A stretch of DNA of 64,000 bases from Cervus elaphus. Taxonomy: Eukaryota; Chordata; Mammalia; Artiodactyla; Cervidae. Both the position numbers and the translations under genes were made by a program. The stretch is taken from NCBI RefSeq assembly GCF_910594005.1, contig NC_057847.1, forward strand, positions 54,417,501 through 54,481,500, in the 5' to 3' direction. Shown here piece by piece: positions 36,310-48,347 of this stretch. Below the pieces are notes generated by a model. The model ran no database searches. It saw only the letters and a program-made list of their open reading frames with translations, and was not told the DNA's origin. Each line of letters begins with the position of its first letter. Position 1 is the first letter of the stretch.

Positions 36310-37652
36310 GGAAAAAGGTCAGTTTTCATTCCAATCCCAAAGAAGGGTAATGCCAAAGAATACTCAAACAACCACACAATTACACTCATCTCACATGCTA
36401 GTAAAGTAATGCTCAAAATTCTCCAAGCCAGGCTTCAACAATATGTGAACCATGAACTTCCAGATGTTCAAGCTGGTTTTAGAAAAGACAGAGGAACCAG
36501 AGATCAAATTGCCAACATCTGTTAGATTATCGAAAAAGCAAGAAAGTTCCAAAAAAACATCTACTTCTGTTTTATTGACTGTGCTAAAGCCTTTCACTGT
36601 GTGGATCACAACAAACTGTGGACAGTTCTTCAAGAGATGGGAATACCAGACCGTCTGACCTGCCTCTTGAGAAATCTGTATGCAGGTCAGGAAGCAACAG
36701 TTAGAACTGGACATGGAACAACAGACTGGTTCCAAATTGGGAAAGGAGTACATCAAGGCTGTATATTGTCACCCTGCTTATTTAACTTATATGCAGAGTA
36801 CATCATGAGAAATGCTGGGCTGGATGAAGCACAAGCTGGAATCAAGATTGCTGGGAGAAATATCAATAACCTGAGATATGCAGATGACATCACCTTTATG
36901 GCAGAAAGAGAAGAGGAACTAAAGAGCCTCTTGATGAAAGTGAAAGAGAGTGAAAAAGTTGGCTTAAAGCTCAACATTCAGAAAACTAAGATCATGGCAT
37001 CTGGCCCCATCACTTCATGGCAAATAGATGGGGAAACAGTGGAAACAGTGACAGACTGTTGTTTTGGTCTCCAAAATCAATGCAAATGATGACTGCAGCC
37101 ATGAAATTAAAAGATGTTTGCTCCTTGGAAGGAAAGTTATGACCAACCTAGACAGCATATTAAAAAACAGAGACATTACTTTCCCAACAAAGGTCAATCT
37201 AGTCAAGGCTATGGTTTTTCCAGTAGTCATGTATGGATGTGAGAGGTGGACTCTAAAGAATTTTGAACACAGAAGAGTTGATGGTTTTGAACTGTGGTGT
37301 TGGAGAAAAGACTCTTGAGAGTCCCTTGGACTGCAAGGAGATCCAACCAGTCCATCCCAAAGGAAATCAGTCCTGAATATTCATTGCAAGGACTGATGCT
37401 GAAGCTGAAACACTAATACTTTGGCCACCTGATAGGAAGAACTGACTCATTGGAAAAGACCCGGATGCTGGGAAAGATTGAAGGCGGGAGGAGAAAGGGA
37501 CAGCAGAGGATGAGATGGTTGGATGGCATCACTGACTCAATGGACATGAGTTTGAGTAAACTCCAGGAGTTGCTGATGGTCAGGGAGGCCTGGCATGCTG
37601 CAGTCCATGGGGTTGCAAAGAGTTGGTATATGACTCAGTGACTGAACTGAAC
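36310..37652 (+). mobile_element. BovB (RTE) LINE, 1.3 kb, RT active site intact
   Basis: A 5'-truncated plus-strand copy starting at the 'PKKGN' region of the RT. A 162-codon open stretch (36601-37089) covers the RT core, with GVHQGCILSPCLFNLYAEYI and an intact YADD at 36877-36888. The frame breaks near 37060, then the C-terminal region (37064-37318) and 3' segment (37450-37641) follow to a (ctgaa)n tail. Upstream in-frame stops (for example in the 'ctgttagattatcgaaaaag' stretch) also break it. The direct repeat actgtcct (36302-36309 and 37651-37658) fits a target duplication, although 'actg' also belongs to the tail. Confidence 0.95.
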
Positions 37653-37658
37653 TGTCCT

Positions 37659-40600
37659 TATTAAATAGATGGCTTAATTAATTAGATTCACCAAGGTATA
37701 CAACAGAGTTCTCTTGATATACTAAATGCAAGAATTGGCTTAGGTATTTCAAATCTGAGGATTATTGATCTCTGATAGTTTGCCATGAGACATTATTAGG
37801 CTGCTGATAGTCTATGTGAATCTCTTCTAGATGAGAACTTCACATTGTTACTTTAGCTATTAAAGAAGAGACTTTGGACAAGGAATTGTTAATAGTAGAT
37901 TTTTATACACTATGTCTGTAAATCCTAGAAAGTGAAGCTTAAAAGCTCAGAGAATTTCTATTGAGTATCTTTGCAAAGGTTTTAAATGTTTTTATATTAA
38001 TACTAAGTTTGGATTTAACCCACTGAAGGTTAATGTCCTATTAGTAGATGGTACTCATTATTCTATTTATTATATATATATTTTTACCTATTACTTACAT
38101 ATCTTTTGCGGTCATTGCATCTTATTGATAATAATAAAAATAAAATACATTGCTTGACAGGATAATTTCTCCCTAGTCATGCATCAGTATTTTCAATTTT
38201 TATTCTGTTTTTTAACTATTTACCACAATATTGACAGGCATCTGATTGCATGGCCTAGTTCTAATTATAGATATAGACTACTTCATGTGGAGCTAGATAT
38301 TTCTAAGAGACTAAATAAAAGATGTAATGCTGTGAACAAAGGAAACAGCAGCATGTTTTTACTGTAAATTGATTGTTGTCATAAACAATAATTATCAACA
38401 CAGTGTTGGTATCATGATACTGTTTTGGCCCTCATCATTCAAACTATTTCTCTCTATATTTTACTGTGATTTTTTTTTTGAGCAGGGTGGGGGAATCCAA
38501 CAGCTGTCAATCTAATTGTTATAGTCAGTCTACATTACCAAGCAAAATATATTTACAGCTAGATCTACACTGTTTTTACAAGTTTATTAAAAACATGTGT
38601 TGCCCAGTGCCAGGAATAGCTACAGAAAATGCTAACACCAGTAGGCAAACTGTCTCTTCACTTTCTTCTGAAGATATAGCTGCCCCATCACTTTAACTAT
38701 GAATTGAAAAGTAGATGTTGCATTGTAAAAATGTATGTTGCAAATAAGAATCTGTGTGTGTGTGTGTGTGTGTGTGTGTCTGTCTGTCTGTCTGTCTGTG
38801 GTGGGGAGGGATGTGCTGATGGAGGCAGTGAACAAGGGGAACCAGGACCATGACACTTCCTTGTACCATTGATCCGAGGTCACAGACCAACCACTAATAA
38901 AATCAAGTTGAATCATGGGGCTTTTGGCACCTCGGTTTATTTTAAAGAAGCATGTCATTACAGTGATATATTTTAAGCTGCATGTATTTTCTTTGTAGAA
39001 TTTTAATACTTTTCTGTAACTCATTGGAGTACTTTATTTCTGCAATTTTTTATTACTGACCTTCCGCACACCTCCACCACTCTTGAATAGTTTGGAGACA
39101 TCACAGGACTCTTTCTACCTTGTTTGCCACTGGACCTAGGATAGAGGAAGAGCTCAAGAGACACTTAAGTGACTGAATATTTGAAAGAAAGGAAAGACAG
39201 AAGAAGGCCCATTTTCTCCATTTGGCATGTAATCCTCCCGAGCTACTCCATCCCACATTGTTCCTTGCCTTCTCTGAATTCCTATAGCCCATATGTATTA
39301 ATCACTCAGTTCATCACTTGGCTATATAATGTATTATGTTACTCCCAAGCTGTTTGAGGTATGCACACCTAGCTTCACGTTAGTTTATTGATTCCCCACG
39401 GCCTTTGTATTATTTCTTTTCAGCAACTAATCTTGGGAGGCATCCACTGGGCATTTAGTACATATTTTGTGTCTTCACTGTGTTAAAATAGATTTCAAAC
39501 TAATGTGAGAAATAGCATTCTATCATCTGGTTGAAACATCCACTTATTTCATTCTTCAAAGACTCAATGAACTTCCCAAGAATTAATCCAATGGCATAGA
39601 ATGATTTGGTATTTCCCTTAATAGTGAAGAAAGAACTTACCACAAGTTACAACTGCTTTGTGCTATTGAGTGATGGATGATAGATTGGTTTTTCCATCTC
39701 TTGATGCCATATCAGGTAAAGTTCAAGAATGAGAAATATATTTTCAAAATGAAAAGCACATGTCAATTTCCTTGTAATGGTCTCTTTCTAATAATAGCAA
39801 TAAGCACTGAAAGGGTGCTACCATAAAATGTTACTAAATAGCAAAATATACCTACTTGCATGTGTTGCTGTCATTATTAATTTACAAAGCATGTACTGGT
39901 CTAACTGTTTGTTTTCCCATATGACTACATATATTCATTTAGGCCGATATTGAGATAATATAGTGTTATCTGCAGAAGGAATCCTGACATGTCTTGTCAT
40001 TAAAATCCTTTAAGTTTCCCAAGGACTGCAATTTTCAGTTAAGCAGTTATTTTTTTCTTTTTGTCTTATTAGTTTCACACTGTGCTCTGAGTAAAAGGAT
40101 TAAGTACTTCATTGTCTCTCCACCAAAAAAGGTAGTTTGAGACAAATAGGCAAATTGCTTCACAAATAGAGAACAAAAAATCTTCATCTTACTGTCTGGA
40201 GTGACAGAAAGCCCCTAGTATTTAGTGACTACTATAGGGTGCATGAGACAGGTGATCCAGTACTCCACACACAGTTTCCTGAACATCATGCCTTTTCCAT
40301 AACTTTCTTAATCTTTAAGATGAAATACTTATCAAATATTTGACCCCCCAAAAAAATCAAGCTGGAAGTTTACAGATGTTGTAGAATATTGTCAGGAATA
40401 AAAAGAGATGACAGTGATACCAGTTGTCAGAAAACGACTCTAGCTCATGTGAAATAGAACCCAGTTGGCATTTTAGAAATCTTCAAATCATATAAATTCT
40501 GTTTACATTTGTAAGATCCTAAAATCCTTGCATAATGATTTCATCATGAATCAGAAAAGCAAACTGAAATAAATACTGATATGAATATTGTGGGTGACTT

Positions 40601-41621
40601 AGAACTTGGCGTAAAAAATGATAGACTTTTATCTACAGGTTACATAAGCATGGCCTTTGCTTCCTGATTCTGTGCAGTCTCCGGACTGTCTTTGGATGGA
40701 GCTTTCAGGATGGATCTCTTGTCCAGTTATGGCAGAAGACCCTGTGTATTAACTGTTTTCCAGGAATATTTAATGAGAGTTAATTGGGTAGCCTTCTAAG
40801 AATACCCCCTTTTCTTTAGTCTTTTCTGCTTACTTTTCTGTATTATGTGATTTTATCAGGTTTTAAAACTAATCAAGCTCATTTACCTCAAAACTGAACA
40901 TTCATGTGTTTTGAGGTAACTTTTCTTCTTAAAGTAGGCTGTATCACATTATATAGTTTTCACATGCATATTTAGAAAAATGGTTTTAAGTTTAATTCTG
41001 TTACAAGAGTAGAAATAGGCCTTTGATACAATCATGGATCATCTACCCTTCAGTTTAAAATAATAATGGAAAACAAACACTCCTTAAATGGTGTTGGAGC
41101 AAGACTTGAGTGGCAGAATGCTCAGAAGAATCCAGTAAAGAATAAAACTTCGGAAATAATGAAAAGGATTTTTCCATAACAAGGGCCTTTTTGGACAGTT
41201 GGAGTATGGTGGCCTTGAAAAGTGCTTTCTTGAACTTTCTTATATAGCTAATAGCATTTTTTGTTTAGCTAATATTTCATTCTGTGGAAACATAAAACTC
41301 TCATAAGTTGATAAAATTAACATGGCCTTTTGGTCTGATAACGTTAGCAACATTTCTCATGTTTCAGTATTGAATCTGGTGGTCCTGTGTCCTAAAGGTT
41401 TTGTTTAATAGTGTTAGTACGTTGTTTATTTACATCCATGTGGAGAGCCTGGTCATTGAGATGGGTTATGATTCTCCATGTTTAATACTAAAAGACAGCC
41501 CTTCAATTCCATATGAACTTTAATAGCTCAGACTAGGATCAAATTTAGTAATTTCAAAATTGTAAAATCAACAGTGAACATGCATCATCACTAGTTAGAA
41601 AGTATGTCTCACATTTGTTGC
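37659..41621. other. Unique AT-rich DNA, no gene recognised
   Basis: Nearly 4 kb without a recent repeat. The only simple-sequence feature is the TG/TCTG microsatellite listed separately. 39230-39480 could hold an old L2-like remnant but is too diverged. The 130-codon ORF at 38632-39024 runs through the microsatellite and is not credible. Confidence 0.5.
38752..38800. repeat. Compound microsatellite (TG)n(TCTG)n
   Basis: A pure TG run of about 28 nt switches to five or so TCTG units. Likely length-polymorphic. Confidence 0.95.
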
Positions 41622-41742
41622 TTTTTTTTTTTTTTTTTGCCTAAGTATCATATGGGGTCTTAGCTCCTTGACCAGGAATTGAACCCACCTCCCCTGCATT
41701 GGAAATGCGAAGTCTTAATCACTGAACCACCAGGGAAGTCCC
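41622..41742 (-). mobile_element. CHR-type SINE, minus strand
   Basis: A T18-type left end (poly(A) of a minus element) is followed by 'tcatatggggtcttagctcc', 'ccaggaattgaacccacct' (B-box complement) and the head complement 'accaccagggaagtcc'. Truncated relative to the copy at 31128. Confidence 0.85.
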
Positions 41743-42124
41743 TGGCACTCTAAAGCCTGAGTAGTGTCAACAGTTTCCTATTATACTTTGTTGTGCTTCT
41801 AACTTTAACCTGTTTCCTTTTGTTCCACGACTCATCTTTCCTATATCCTGTGGGTAAATTAACCTTCTTAAAACATCACCCAATATAACCCTATTACACT
41901 GAATTTTTTTGTTACTACTACCTACAAATGAAAGCCGCATTCCTCAACCTGCCATCTGACGCCATCTGTTCTCTTTCTGCCTGCCCCATCACTTACTGTT
42001 CCCCTCTGTGAACTCCAGTGGACACACTCATCCTTCTTTCTCCAAGTTTTGAATATATCATCCACATTTCTTTCTACTTTTGCACTTTTTTCTGTTGTCT
42101 TTCCTTTTAATTGATGCACTATGA
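41743..42124. other. No feature recognised
   Basis: Pyrimidine-rich diverged sequence. The 86-codon minus ORF at 41922-42182 has no recognisable family and overlaps a MIR. Confidence 0.45.
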
Positions 42125-42280
42125 TATATGGAAAGAACATCAACTTTAGATGGACTAGAATTGGGTTCAAATCTTGGACCACTTAATAGATGCATAGTCT
42201 TAAGTTATTTAATCTCTCTGAGCCTCGATTTCTTCTTTAGGAAAACAATTTAAAAAAAAAAGTTCTGAGGATTAATTGAG
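42125..42280 (+). mobile_element. MIR SINE
   Basis: 'actagaattgggttcaaatc', 'taagttatttaatctctctg', 'agcctcgatttcttctttag' and 'ctgaggattaattgagg' occur in MIR order. Confidence 0.7.
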
Positions 42281-44117
42281 GGTAATTTGATTCTCTCTGT
42301 GTCTCTCACACACACACATACACACATAGTTCTGGTAGTAGACATTCAGTTATTTTTTTCCCCCAAGATGCCCTCTCCTCTCCCCAGTTTTTATCTGGGT
42401 CCAGTTTTAGCTGATTCTTTTCCATGAATTAACTCCATTTTTCCTGGCTGTGAGCTAGAGCTTTCTTTTCAGAATTTCTAAAACGTTTGTGGCCACTCTT
42501 TGACACTAAGCAAGTGGGTTACTTGTGAGTTACTTTGTAATTTGTTTATTTTATGTATTGTGGTGTACAGAGCAATTTATCTCTGCTATGGAGGAGTCAT
42601 GGAAGCATAGGTGTGATCCCATACATAGATACTTTTTTATATCCCAAAGACTAGTGGTAGTACACTGCAAGTGCTGGAAACTTAATGAACAGTTGTTCTT
42701 GCTGGTGTAATGCTGATAACAGTGTTTCTGGGAAATATGAAGTCAAGCACCACATATTTCCACAAAAGCAGCTTCTTTTCATCTACCCATTTTGAACGCT
42801 TTTGATGCCGGGGTCTATACCAATACATCTGTACCAGCTGCTTTGCCACTGTTCAATCTGATGACTGATACCCAGGCTATTTAGTTGTTAAATACTTTTA
42901 TGTCTCTATTGCTTATGATATATGTTCTAATGCAAAATATTTATGAATTATTTTGCATACTTGTATTTCTTCCCCTTGGAAAGACTTCAACACTGCAACT
43001 TTCTTTTATTATCTGACTTGGAAAAGAAATGCGTGATTTCTGATGAATTGTGTGCTATTTTCTGGGAATTTCTCCACTGACACATCTTTTGAACAGAAAG
43101 GATTTGTTCCCCAAGTTCTTACTCATGAGCTTTCAATAGACATCAGATGTGGAGAAGCATTGCCCGACTCAAATACAATTTGCAACTGCATTTGATTCAC
43201 TTTCCTCCTTTTCGTGAAATTGAGATGGACGGCTGAGCCAACTAAAAAAAAAAATAGTGTATGTGAATTGCATTTTATTTTAATAATATTAGATTGCCCT
43301 CCAAACTGATGCTTGATACTGCAGGGCAAAGTCACATATCTTGGAGACTTTTTTCTTTTCAAGCACAGTTAAAATTATAAGACAGTAGAGAGTAATGTTG
43401 ACTGTGAACACCACAGTGTGATCTGTTTCAAAGTGAGGTAACTATCTGGAAGAGATTTTCAACTTTGGATTATGTTGGTGCTAATGGTTAAACCTGCATA
43501 CCTTGTCTTTGATGTTCTGTCTGGGCTCATGTGAAGTAATGGGATTAAAAATGAAGTATACACCTTTCTTTTGATCTAAGTAGCCAAAAAGAAAACAAAT
43601 AGAAAAAAACCTGTCTCCTGCTATAATTTAGCAAATGCCACTCCTCTCCTGCTGCTGCTGCTAAGTCGCTTCAGTCGTGTCCGAGTCTAGCAAAACTGAT
43701 AAGATGGTGGGGCTCCGTTTCCAGACTTGACAGGTAGTGTACACTAAAAGATTTTCATAGACATTGTCCTTTGTCTTGAAGCAGTAAAATTTCAGATACG
43801 ATTACGTAAATGTGGCTTTATACTATCTACAAAAATAAAGGCAGGTTCAGTTAATTTTTAAGACACTTATATCAGATGATTCGCTTCACTGTTAACTGAC
43901 AATACAGTAGATGACTTATAGAACTGTGGGTCAGTTAGCTAGAAAGTGACAGTGAAAAGATGCCGACCTAAGAATTTTACCTTGTCATCAGAGTCAGGCT
44001 ACTTTTCAAAGGGATCTATTTTGCATATTTTCTAGTGAAAATGGTCCCATCTTGCACTTGGTTGAAAATATTTATGTTTGCACAGATACATATTCACATA
44101 CTTCCCAAACTCCGTGT
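42281..44117. other. Mostly unique DNA
   Basis: A short CA patch is at 42307-42328. No exon is recognised; the 79-codon minus ORF at 43123-43362 is unsupported. A 39-bp SINE relic at 43649 is listed separately. Confidence 0.5.
43649..43687 (-). mobile_element. 39-bp relic of a Bov-A2 3' end
   Basis: 'cctgctgctgctgctaagtc' followed by 'gcttcagtcgtgtccgag' is the reverse complement of the very 3' end of Bov-A2. The rest of the SINE is absent, so it is an extreme truncation or a deletion remnant. Confidence 0.75.
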
Positions 44118-44248
44118 GCTGCTGGGCTAAATTGCTTTCAGTCACGTCCGCTCTTTGTGACCCCATGGACCATAGCCCAGGCAGCTTCTCTGTACATGGG
44201 ATTCTCCAGGCTAGAAGACTGGAGTGGCTCGCCATGCCCTCCTCCAGG
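44118..44248 (-). mobile_element. Bov-A-type SINE fragment, minus strand
   Basis: 'gctttcagtcacgtccgctc', 'gtgaccccatggaccatagc' and 'gattctccaggctagaagac' match one Bov-A monomer. The second monomer or tRNA head is missing. Confidence 0.88.
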
Positions 44249-44488
44249 AACAAAGACTCTATTCTAAATGAAAACTAACCATTCCAAACTGTGGTTATTT
44301 CAAAACTGGATGTATGTGATATTCAAGTGTTTTCTATTAAGGGGGAAAAGAAAGGTGGGGGAGGAGGACAATAGATGCTTTCCTCAGGTGACCTGAAAAG
44401 GCTTAACTCACGTTGACTGTGTCTGGAAGCTCTTGGCCCAAGTTAGCAGTTGTAGAGCCTGTCTTTATGAAACCCTATGGTGTTTTGA

Positions 44489-44757
44489 CGGAGAAGGCAA
44501 TGGCACCCCACTCCAGTACTCTTCCCTGGAAAATCCCATGGACGGAAGAGCCTGGTAGGCTGCAATCCATGGGGTCGCGAAGAGTCGGACACGACTGAGC
44601 GACTTCACTTTCACTTTTCACTTTCAAGCACTGGAGAAGGAAATGGCAACCCACTCCAGTGTTCTTGCCTGGAGAATCCCAGGGACGGGGGAGCCTGGTG
44701 GGCTATGGGGTCGCACAGAGTCGGACACGACTGAAGCGACTTAGCAGCAGCAGCAGC
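44489..44757 (+). mobile_element. Bov-A2 SINE, full dimer, 12-bp target duplication
   Basis: Two Bov-A monomers in tandem: the first begins 'ggagaaggcaatggcacccc' (44491) and the second 'ggagaaggaaatggcaaccc' (44634), joined by a 'cacttttcactttc' linker, ending in a (cag)n tail at 44743-44757. The perfect direct repeat atggtgttttga (44477-44488 and 44758-44769) marks the insertion. It is little diverged, so probably a young copy. Confidence 0.97.
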
Positions 44758-44769
44758 ATGGTGTTTTGA

Positions 44770-45054
44770 ATAGGTCTTCTGGTGGACAGGTCACTTGCTC
44801 TACATTCAGGCAGGCCAGGAAAAAACACACCAAGAGGAGATGGTAGGTTACAGTTCCCTTTATAGGATGTAGTGTCTTAGGAGGTGGGATGAGGAATCTG
44901 GGAGACAAGACCAAAACTGAGCTCTATATATTCTAAGACCAGCCTCTCTTCCTTTATCTTTGCTTTCCTCACCACTGTTTGCTTCTGTTTTGTTTTTCTC
45001 ATAAATGATGCTACATTCTGTTCCACTAGGTTCCGGCCATCTCTTAATAAACCC
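44770..45054. other. No feature recognised
   Basis: Short overlapping ORFs on the minus strand only; no repeat assigned. Confidence 0.4.
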
Positions 45055-45817
45055 ATGGTGTAACATTTAAGCTCCTGAGCACATCTGCCCTCAAGGCCCT
45101 CCACAATCCCTCCTCTCTTCTCACTTCTTTCTCTTTAGTCACTATCCCCTTCTGAGCTGGGCTGACTTCCCTCCCCTGTTCTTTGCTGAGCGCTGGTCCT
45201 AGGGCCTGGATGCAGCCTAGCCCTTTGTTCCTTTGTGTTTTCCACCCAGCCTGACTGTCCTGAACTAAAGTGTCATTTACACTGTTGAAAGTCTCCCTGG
45301 GAAAAAACCCATCAACCAAAAGGTATCTTTTCTCCCAGCTCCCATACAAAATCGTCTGTAGCTTCTTGCCATCTATACAAAGGCTGGTCTCCACTGCAGA
45401 GCATATGGGGCTTCGTGATTATCTTTCATCTCTCTTCTTTCCCAGCACCTTTGACCCACCTCCCCACCCCTCCCCCACAGAAATGGTACAATTCTGTCCT
45501 ACTGAACCAGGTTCCCCAAACAGGTGTGTCTCTCTGTCTTCTTTCTCTCACCTTCCCAGGTTCTCTCTTCTGCTTGCCATGTGCTCCTTCTCCCAGGGAC
45601 TCACCTTCACTTGCAAAGTTCCTCTAAGAAGCCCCGTCTAGTCTGGCTCCTGATTGTCTCCTGCACACCCTCAATCCACTCTGATCCTAATCCTCAGCAC
45701 ACAACACTGAAGTTGTCCTTTTACTTTCTATACTTCACGAGACTATGGGCACCTTGAAGTCAAGACCACACTTTATCACTGTGTCCACAGAACAATGCCG
45801 AATATAACATACTAATG
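45055..45817 (+). mobile_element. L2 LINE, 3' region (about 760 bp)
   Basis: The sequence follows L2 3' order: 'caaggccctccacaatccct', a long pyrimidine-rich part, 'gggactcaccttcacttgc', 'ctctaagaagccccgtctag', 'cgagactatgggcaccttga' and 'cactgtgtccacagaacaat'. The 116-codon (minus) and 123-codon (plus) ORFs here are by-products of this biased sequence. A CHR SINE inserted at its 3' end. Confidence 0.7.
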
Positions 45818-45819
45818 AG

Positions 45820-46006
45820 GAACTTCCCTTGTGGTCCAGTGGCTAAGGCTCCACGCTCCCGATGTAGGGGACCCGGGTTTAATCCCTGGTCAGGGAACTG
45901 GATCCCACATGCTACAGCTAAAGATTCTGTGTGCCTCAACAAAGATCAAAGATCCCAGTGCTGCAACTAAGAGCTGGACAGCTAAATAAATAAATAATAA
46001 AAAGAC
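45820..46006 (+). mobile_element. CHR-type SINE with 9-bp target duplication
   Basis: Head 'aacttcccttgtggtccagt', B-box-like 'gggtttaatccctgg', body 'ggaactggatcccacatgct', A-rich tail with taaa repeats. The direct repeat actaatgag (45811-45819 and 46007-46015) is perfect. Confidence 0.92.
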
Positions 46007-46064
46007 ACTAATGAGATTTCCTAATACTTAGGAAAGATGTGGGGTTTGAAGTCTGTCTAATGTT

Positions 46065-46215
46065 TAACTCTATTTCCTATTGAGGACATAAGTTCCTTAA
46101 CAGAGAGGATTGTACTTTATACAATTTAATTCTGAGAGTATATTGCAGACTATCAGTATATGGCAGATATATACTGAATACTTTTGTCTTTATTCATTCA
46201 AATGAGTGTTGCTCT
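46065..46215 (+). mobile_element. L2 3'-end fragment
   Basis: 'aggacataagttccttaaca' then 'attgcagactatcagtatat' and 'tattcattcaaatgag' follow L2 3'-end order. Confidence 0.5.
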
Positions 46216-46454
46216 TCACACTGTGCTCTCACAAAACTACACTTATTTCAGGGCTGATGTTATTTCTTAAGACATTTTAAGAAATCTCTTTCCCAGATAG
46301 TTTAGGAAACACCCCAGGAAATCAGCTTTATTACTTACTGTGACTTAGGTTGTTACTCAGCTTAGTCTTCACGTTCAGTTTCTTTTGAATTCAGAGTTCT
46401 GGTGATGTGTTAAAATGCCTCAACGCCCTCCCCGCCCCCCCAATTTAGCAGTTT

Positions 46455-46558
46455 TGAGCATATTTAGTAAATAGGACTGTACATTTCTCAAGGGCTATGA
46501 CAGTGTCTAGCACAGTATCTTCCTTAAAGATATAAATGAAGGAATGAATGATGGAAAG
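46455..46558 (+). mobile_element. L2 3'-end fragment
   Basis: 'gtacatttctcaagggctat', 'gacagtgtctagcacagtat' and 'gaaggaatgaatgatgg' match the L2 terminal region. Confidence 0.6.
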
Positions 46559-48233
46559 AAATGTGTGAACAGCTCTGAAATATACTCACATATTTTCAGT
46601 TATCTACATAACTGGAGTACATTTTGGAGGAGAGAAATTATTTCAATGTAAAATGAAAAATCATAATAATCTGCATCCCTGTGCAAAGATGGTGCCATTT
46701 TCTGAGGTGGGTAGGGAGCTTTGAGTCATTGGCAGGTGTGTCAGTATTTTGGTTTGAGTTCTTCCTTTCACCTGATGTCTTTCTCTGAAGTCTCTCTTTT
46801 CAGTCCCCACCCTTGGACTTCTAGACTTACTCAAGACCTAGACCTACTTCAGCTTCTTTCCTCATAAATTCTTATTTTGTTTCATCCTATCTTTCTAACT
46901 CTTTTTTTTTGTTCCAGTTATTGGATTTTCTGATAGTCTTCTGCAAGATTGTCTCATCTTTATGAGGACCCATGAAATTTTAGGATCTTAGTAACATATA
47001 TAGCTCATTAGCGTAGATACTTGTAGTGTGTACAGTAGACAAAAGAAGATTTTTTTTTTTTTTAAAGAGTAGGGCAAACAAAAAAAGCCATTTTAAACAT
47101 TATTTTCTTCTTTTAGAAAGATATGTAAGTCTGGTGAAATAAATGAACATTGTCAGGAGAATAACTCTCCTTGAGACAACTCAAGGAGAAAGAAGTGATA
47201 ATAAAGTCAAACAGTCACTGGGCAGTTTCTTTAAAACAATAGCCATGAGGATTTGTTGTTTTCTGAGTGGTACAGCCGTCTTTGCTCTCATACCCATAGG
47301 CTTGCATGTTTGTGTATACATAATTATATATTATTATATATAATTAAAACTGAATATTGTGCATTTTCTGTTTTGAAGTTTAAAAATCATTTTCAAGTAC
47401 TCAAAAAGTCAGCTTCCATTCACTTTTCTGGAATATTTAAAGAAAAAATTGCCCATGGAAGTAAAGGGGACATATTATTTACATATCCCATATTTACTAT
47501 TAGTAATCAAGAATATATATCCCCTCTTTTTACCATGCTGACAAGAGTGGCACGTATTTCCTAATGTAGGCTGTGTCCACAGAAGGCAGCCATAGCTTTC
47601 CAGAAGTGTACGAGTAGCTTCAGTGACATTTCATCACATGGTTTCCAACGTACAAGCTTTTAAGCCTTCAGCCTACTGGGCCACCTTTAAAAAGGAACCA
47701 GGTCATTTGAAAGAATCTTAAGAAAACTAATAAAGTGCTGGTCAGTGTGTTGGAAATGGGTAGCACAGTGTTCACAGTTTGCCCCTTTGCCTTCCTGGTC
47801 CCAATAAACCTCCACTTAAAAATAGGAGTGACTCAGAAGTCAGAAAAAAGATGGTATGGAATGATATCAAAGACCTTCTGCCAGGGACTATAAGCTAATG
47901 GTGTATTGAACTTGTGACTATTTCTCAGAAGATATATTTATCTTCTATTATTGAACAAAATAAAGCACTTGCCATAGAATATAGTTTGCCACATTTGTTT
48001 ATTCTGGAGGAAAGCTCCAAGTTGTTCTTACTCTTTTGGGGGGTTATCAGAGTGATGATAGTAGAAAGCTCCCAAGCCCAGGAGCCTGAAGACATGGTTC
48101 TAATCCCAACCTTGACAAAATCAGAGCACACTTACTCATATCCATGAGTTAAATTTTCTAGAGCAAGGTTACCTAAAAATGCATCTAAATGTCTGTACCT
48201 GTAAGTGTAGATAGAGATACAGTCTCATGAAAT
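46559..48233. other. Mostly unique DNA, weak MIR trace
   Basis: No exon is supported; the ORF at 47253-47564 (103 codons) has no recognisable family. T-runs lie at 46903-46911 and 47049-47063. 48065-48120 ('ggagcctgaagacatggttc') looks like the 5' part of a MIR. Confidence 0.45.
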
Positions 48234-48347
48234 GCTTCCCTGGTAGTCCAGTGGTTAAAACTCCATGCTTCTAATGTGGGGCACGCAGGTTCATTCCTTG
48301 GTCAGGAACTGTGGTCCCACATGCCAAAGAAAAATAATGTTTTTTTA
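48234..48347 (+). mobile_element. CHR-type SINE, short
   Basis: 'gcttccctggtagtccagtg', 'gttaaaactccatgcttct', B-box-like 'ggttcattccttgg' and 'gtcccacatgccaaag' appear in CHR order. The A-rich tail is interrupted by a T-run. Confidence 0.85.

Noticed and set aside
36601..37089. 162-codon reverse transcriptase ORF as a functional gene
   Set aside because: It is an internal slice of a 5'-truncated BovB with stops upstream and a frame break near 37060, so no complete protein can be made.
43629..43694. tagcaaa repeats at 43629 and 43688 as a target duplication for the 39-bp Bov-A2 relic
   Set aside because: The left copy is separated from the recognisable SINE end by about 13 bp of unrelated sequence, so the match may be chance.
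45270..45641. 123-codon ORF, with a 116-codon ORF antisense
   Set aside because: Both fall inside a pyrimidine-rich L2 remnant and have no protein similarity I can recognise.
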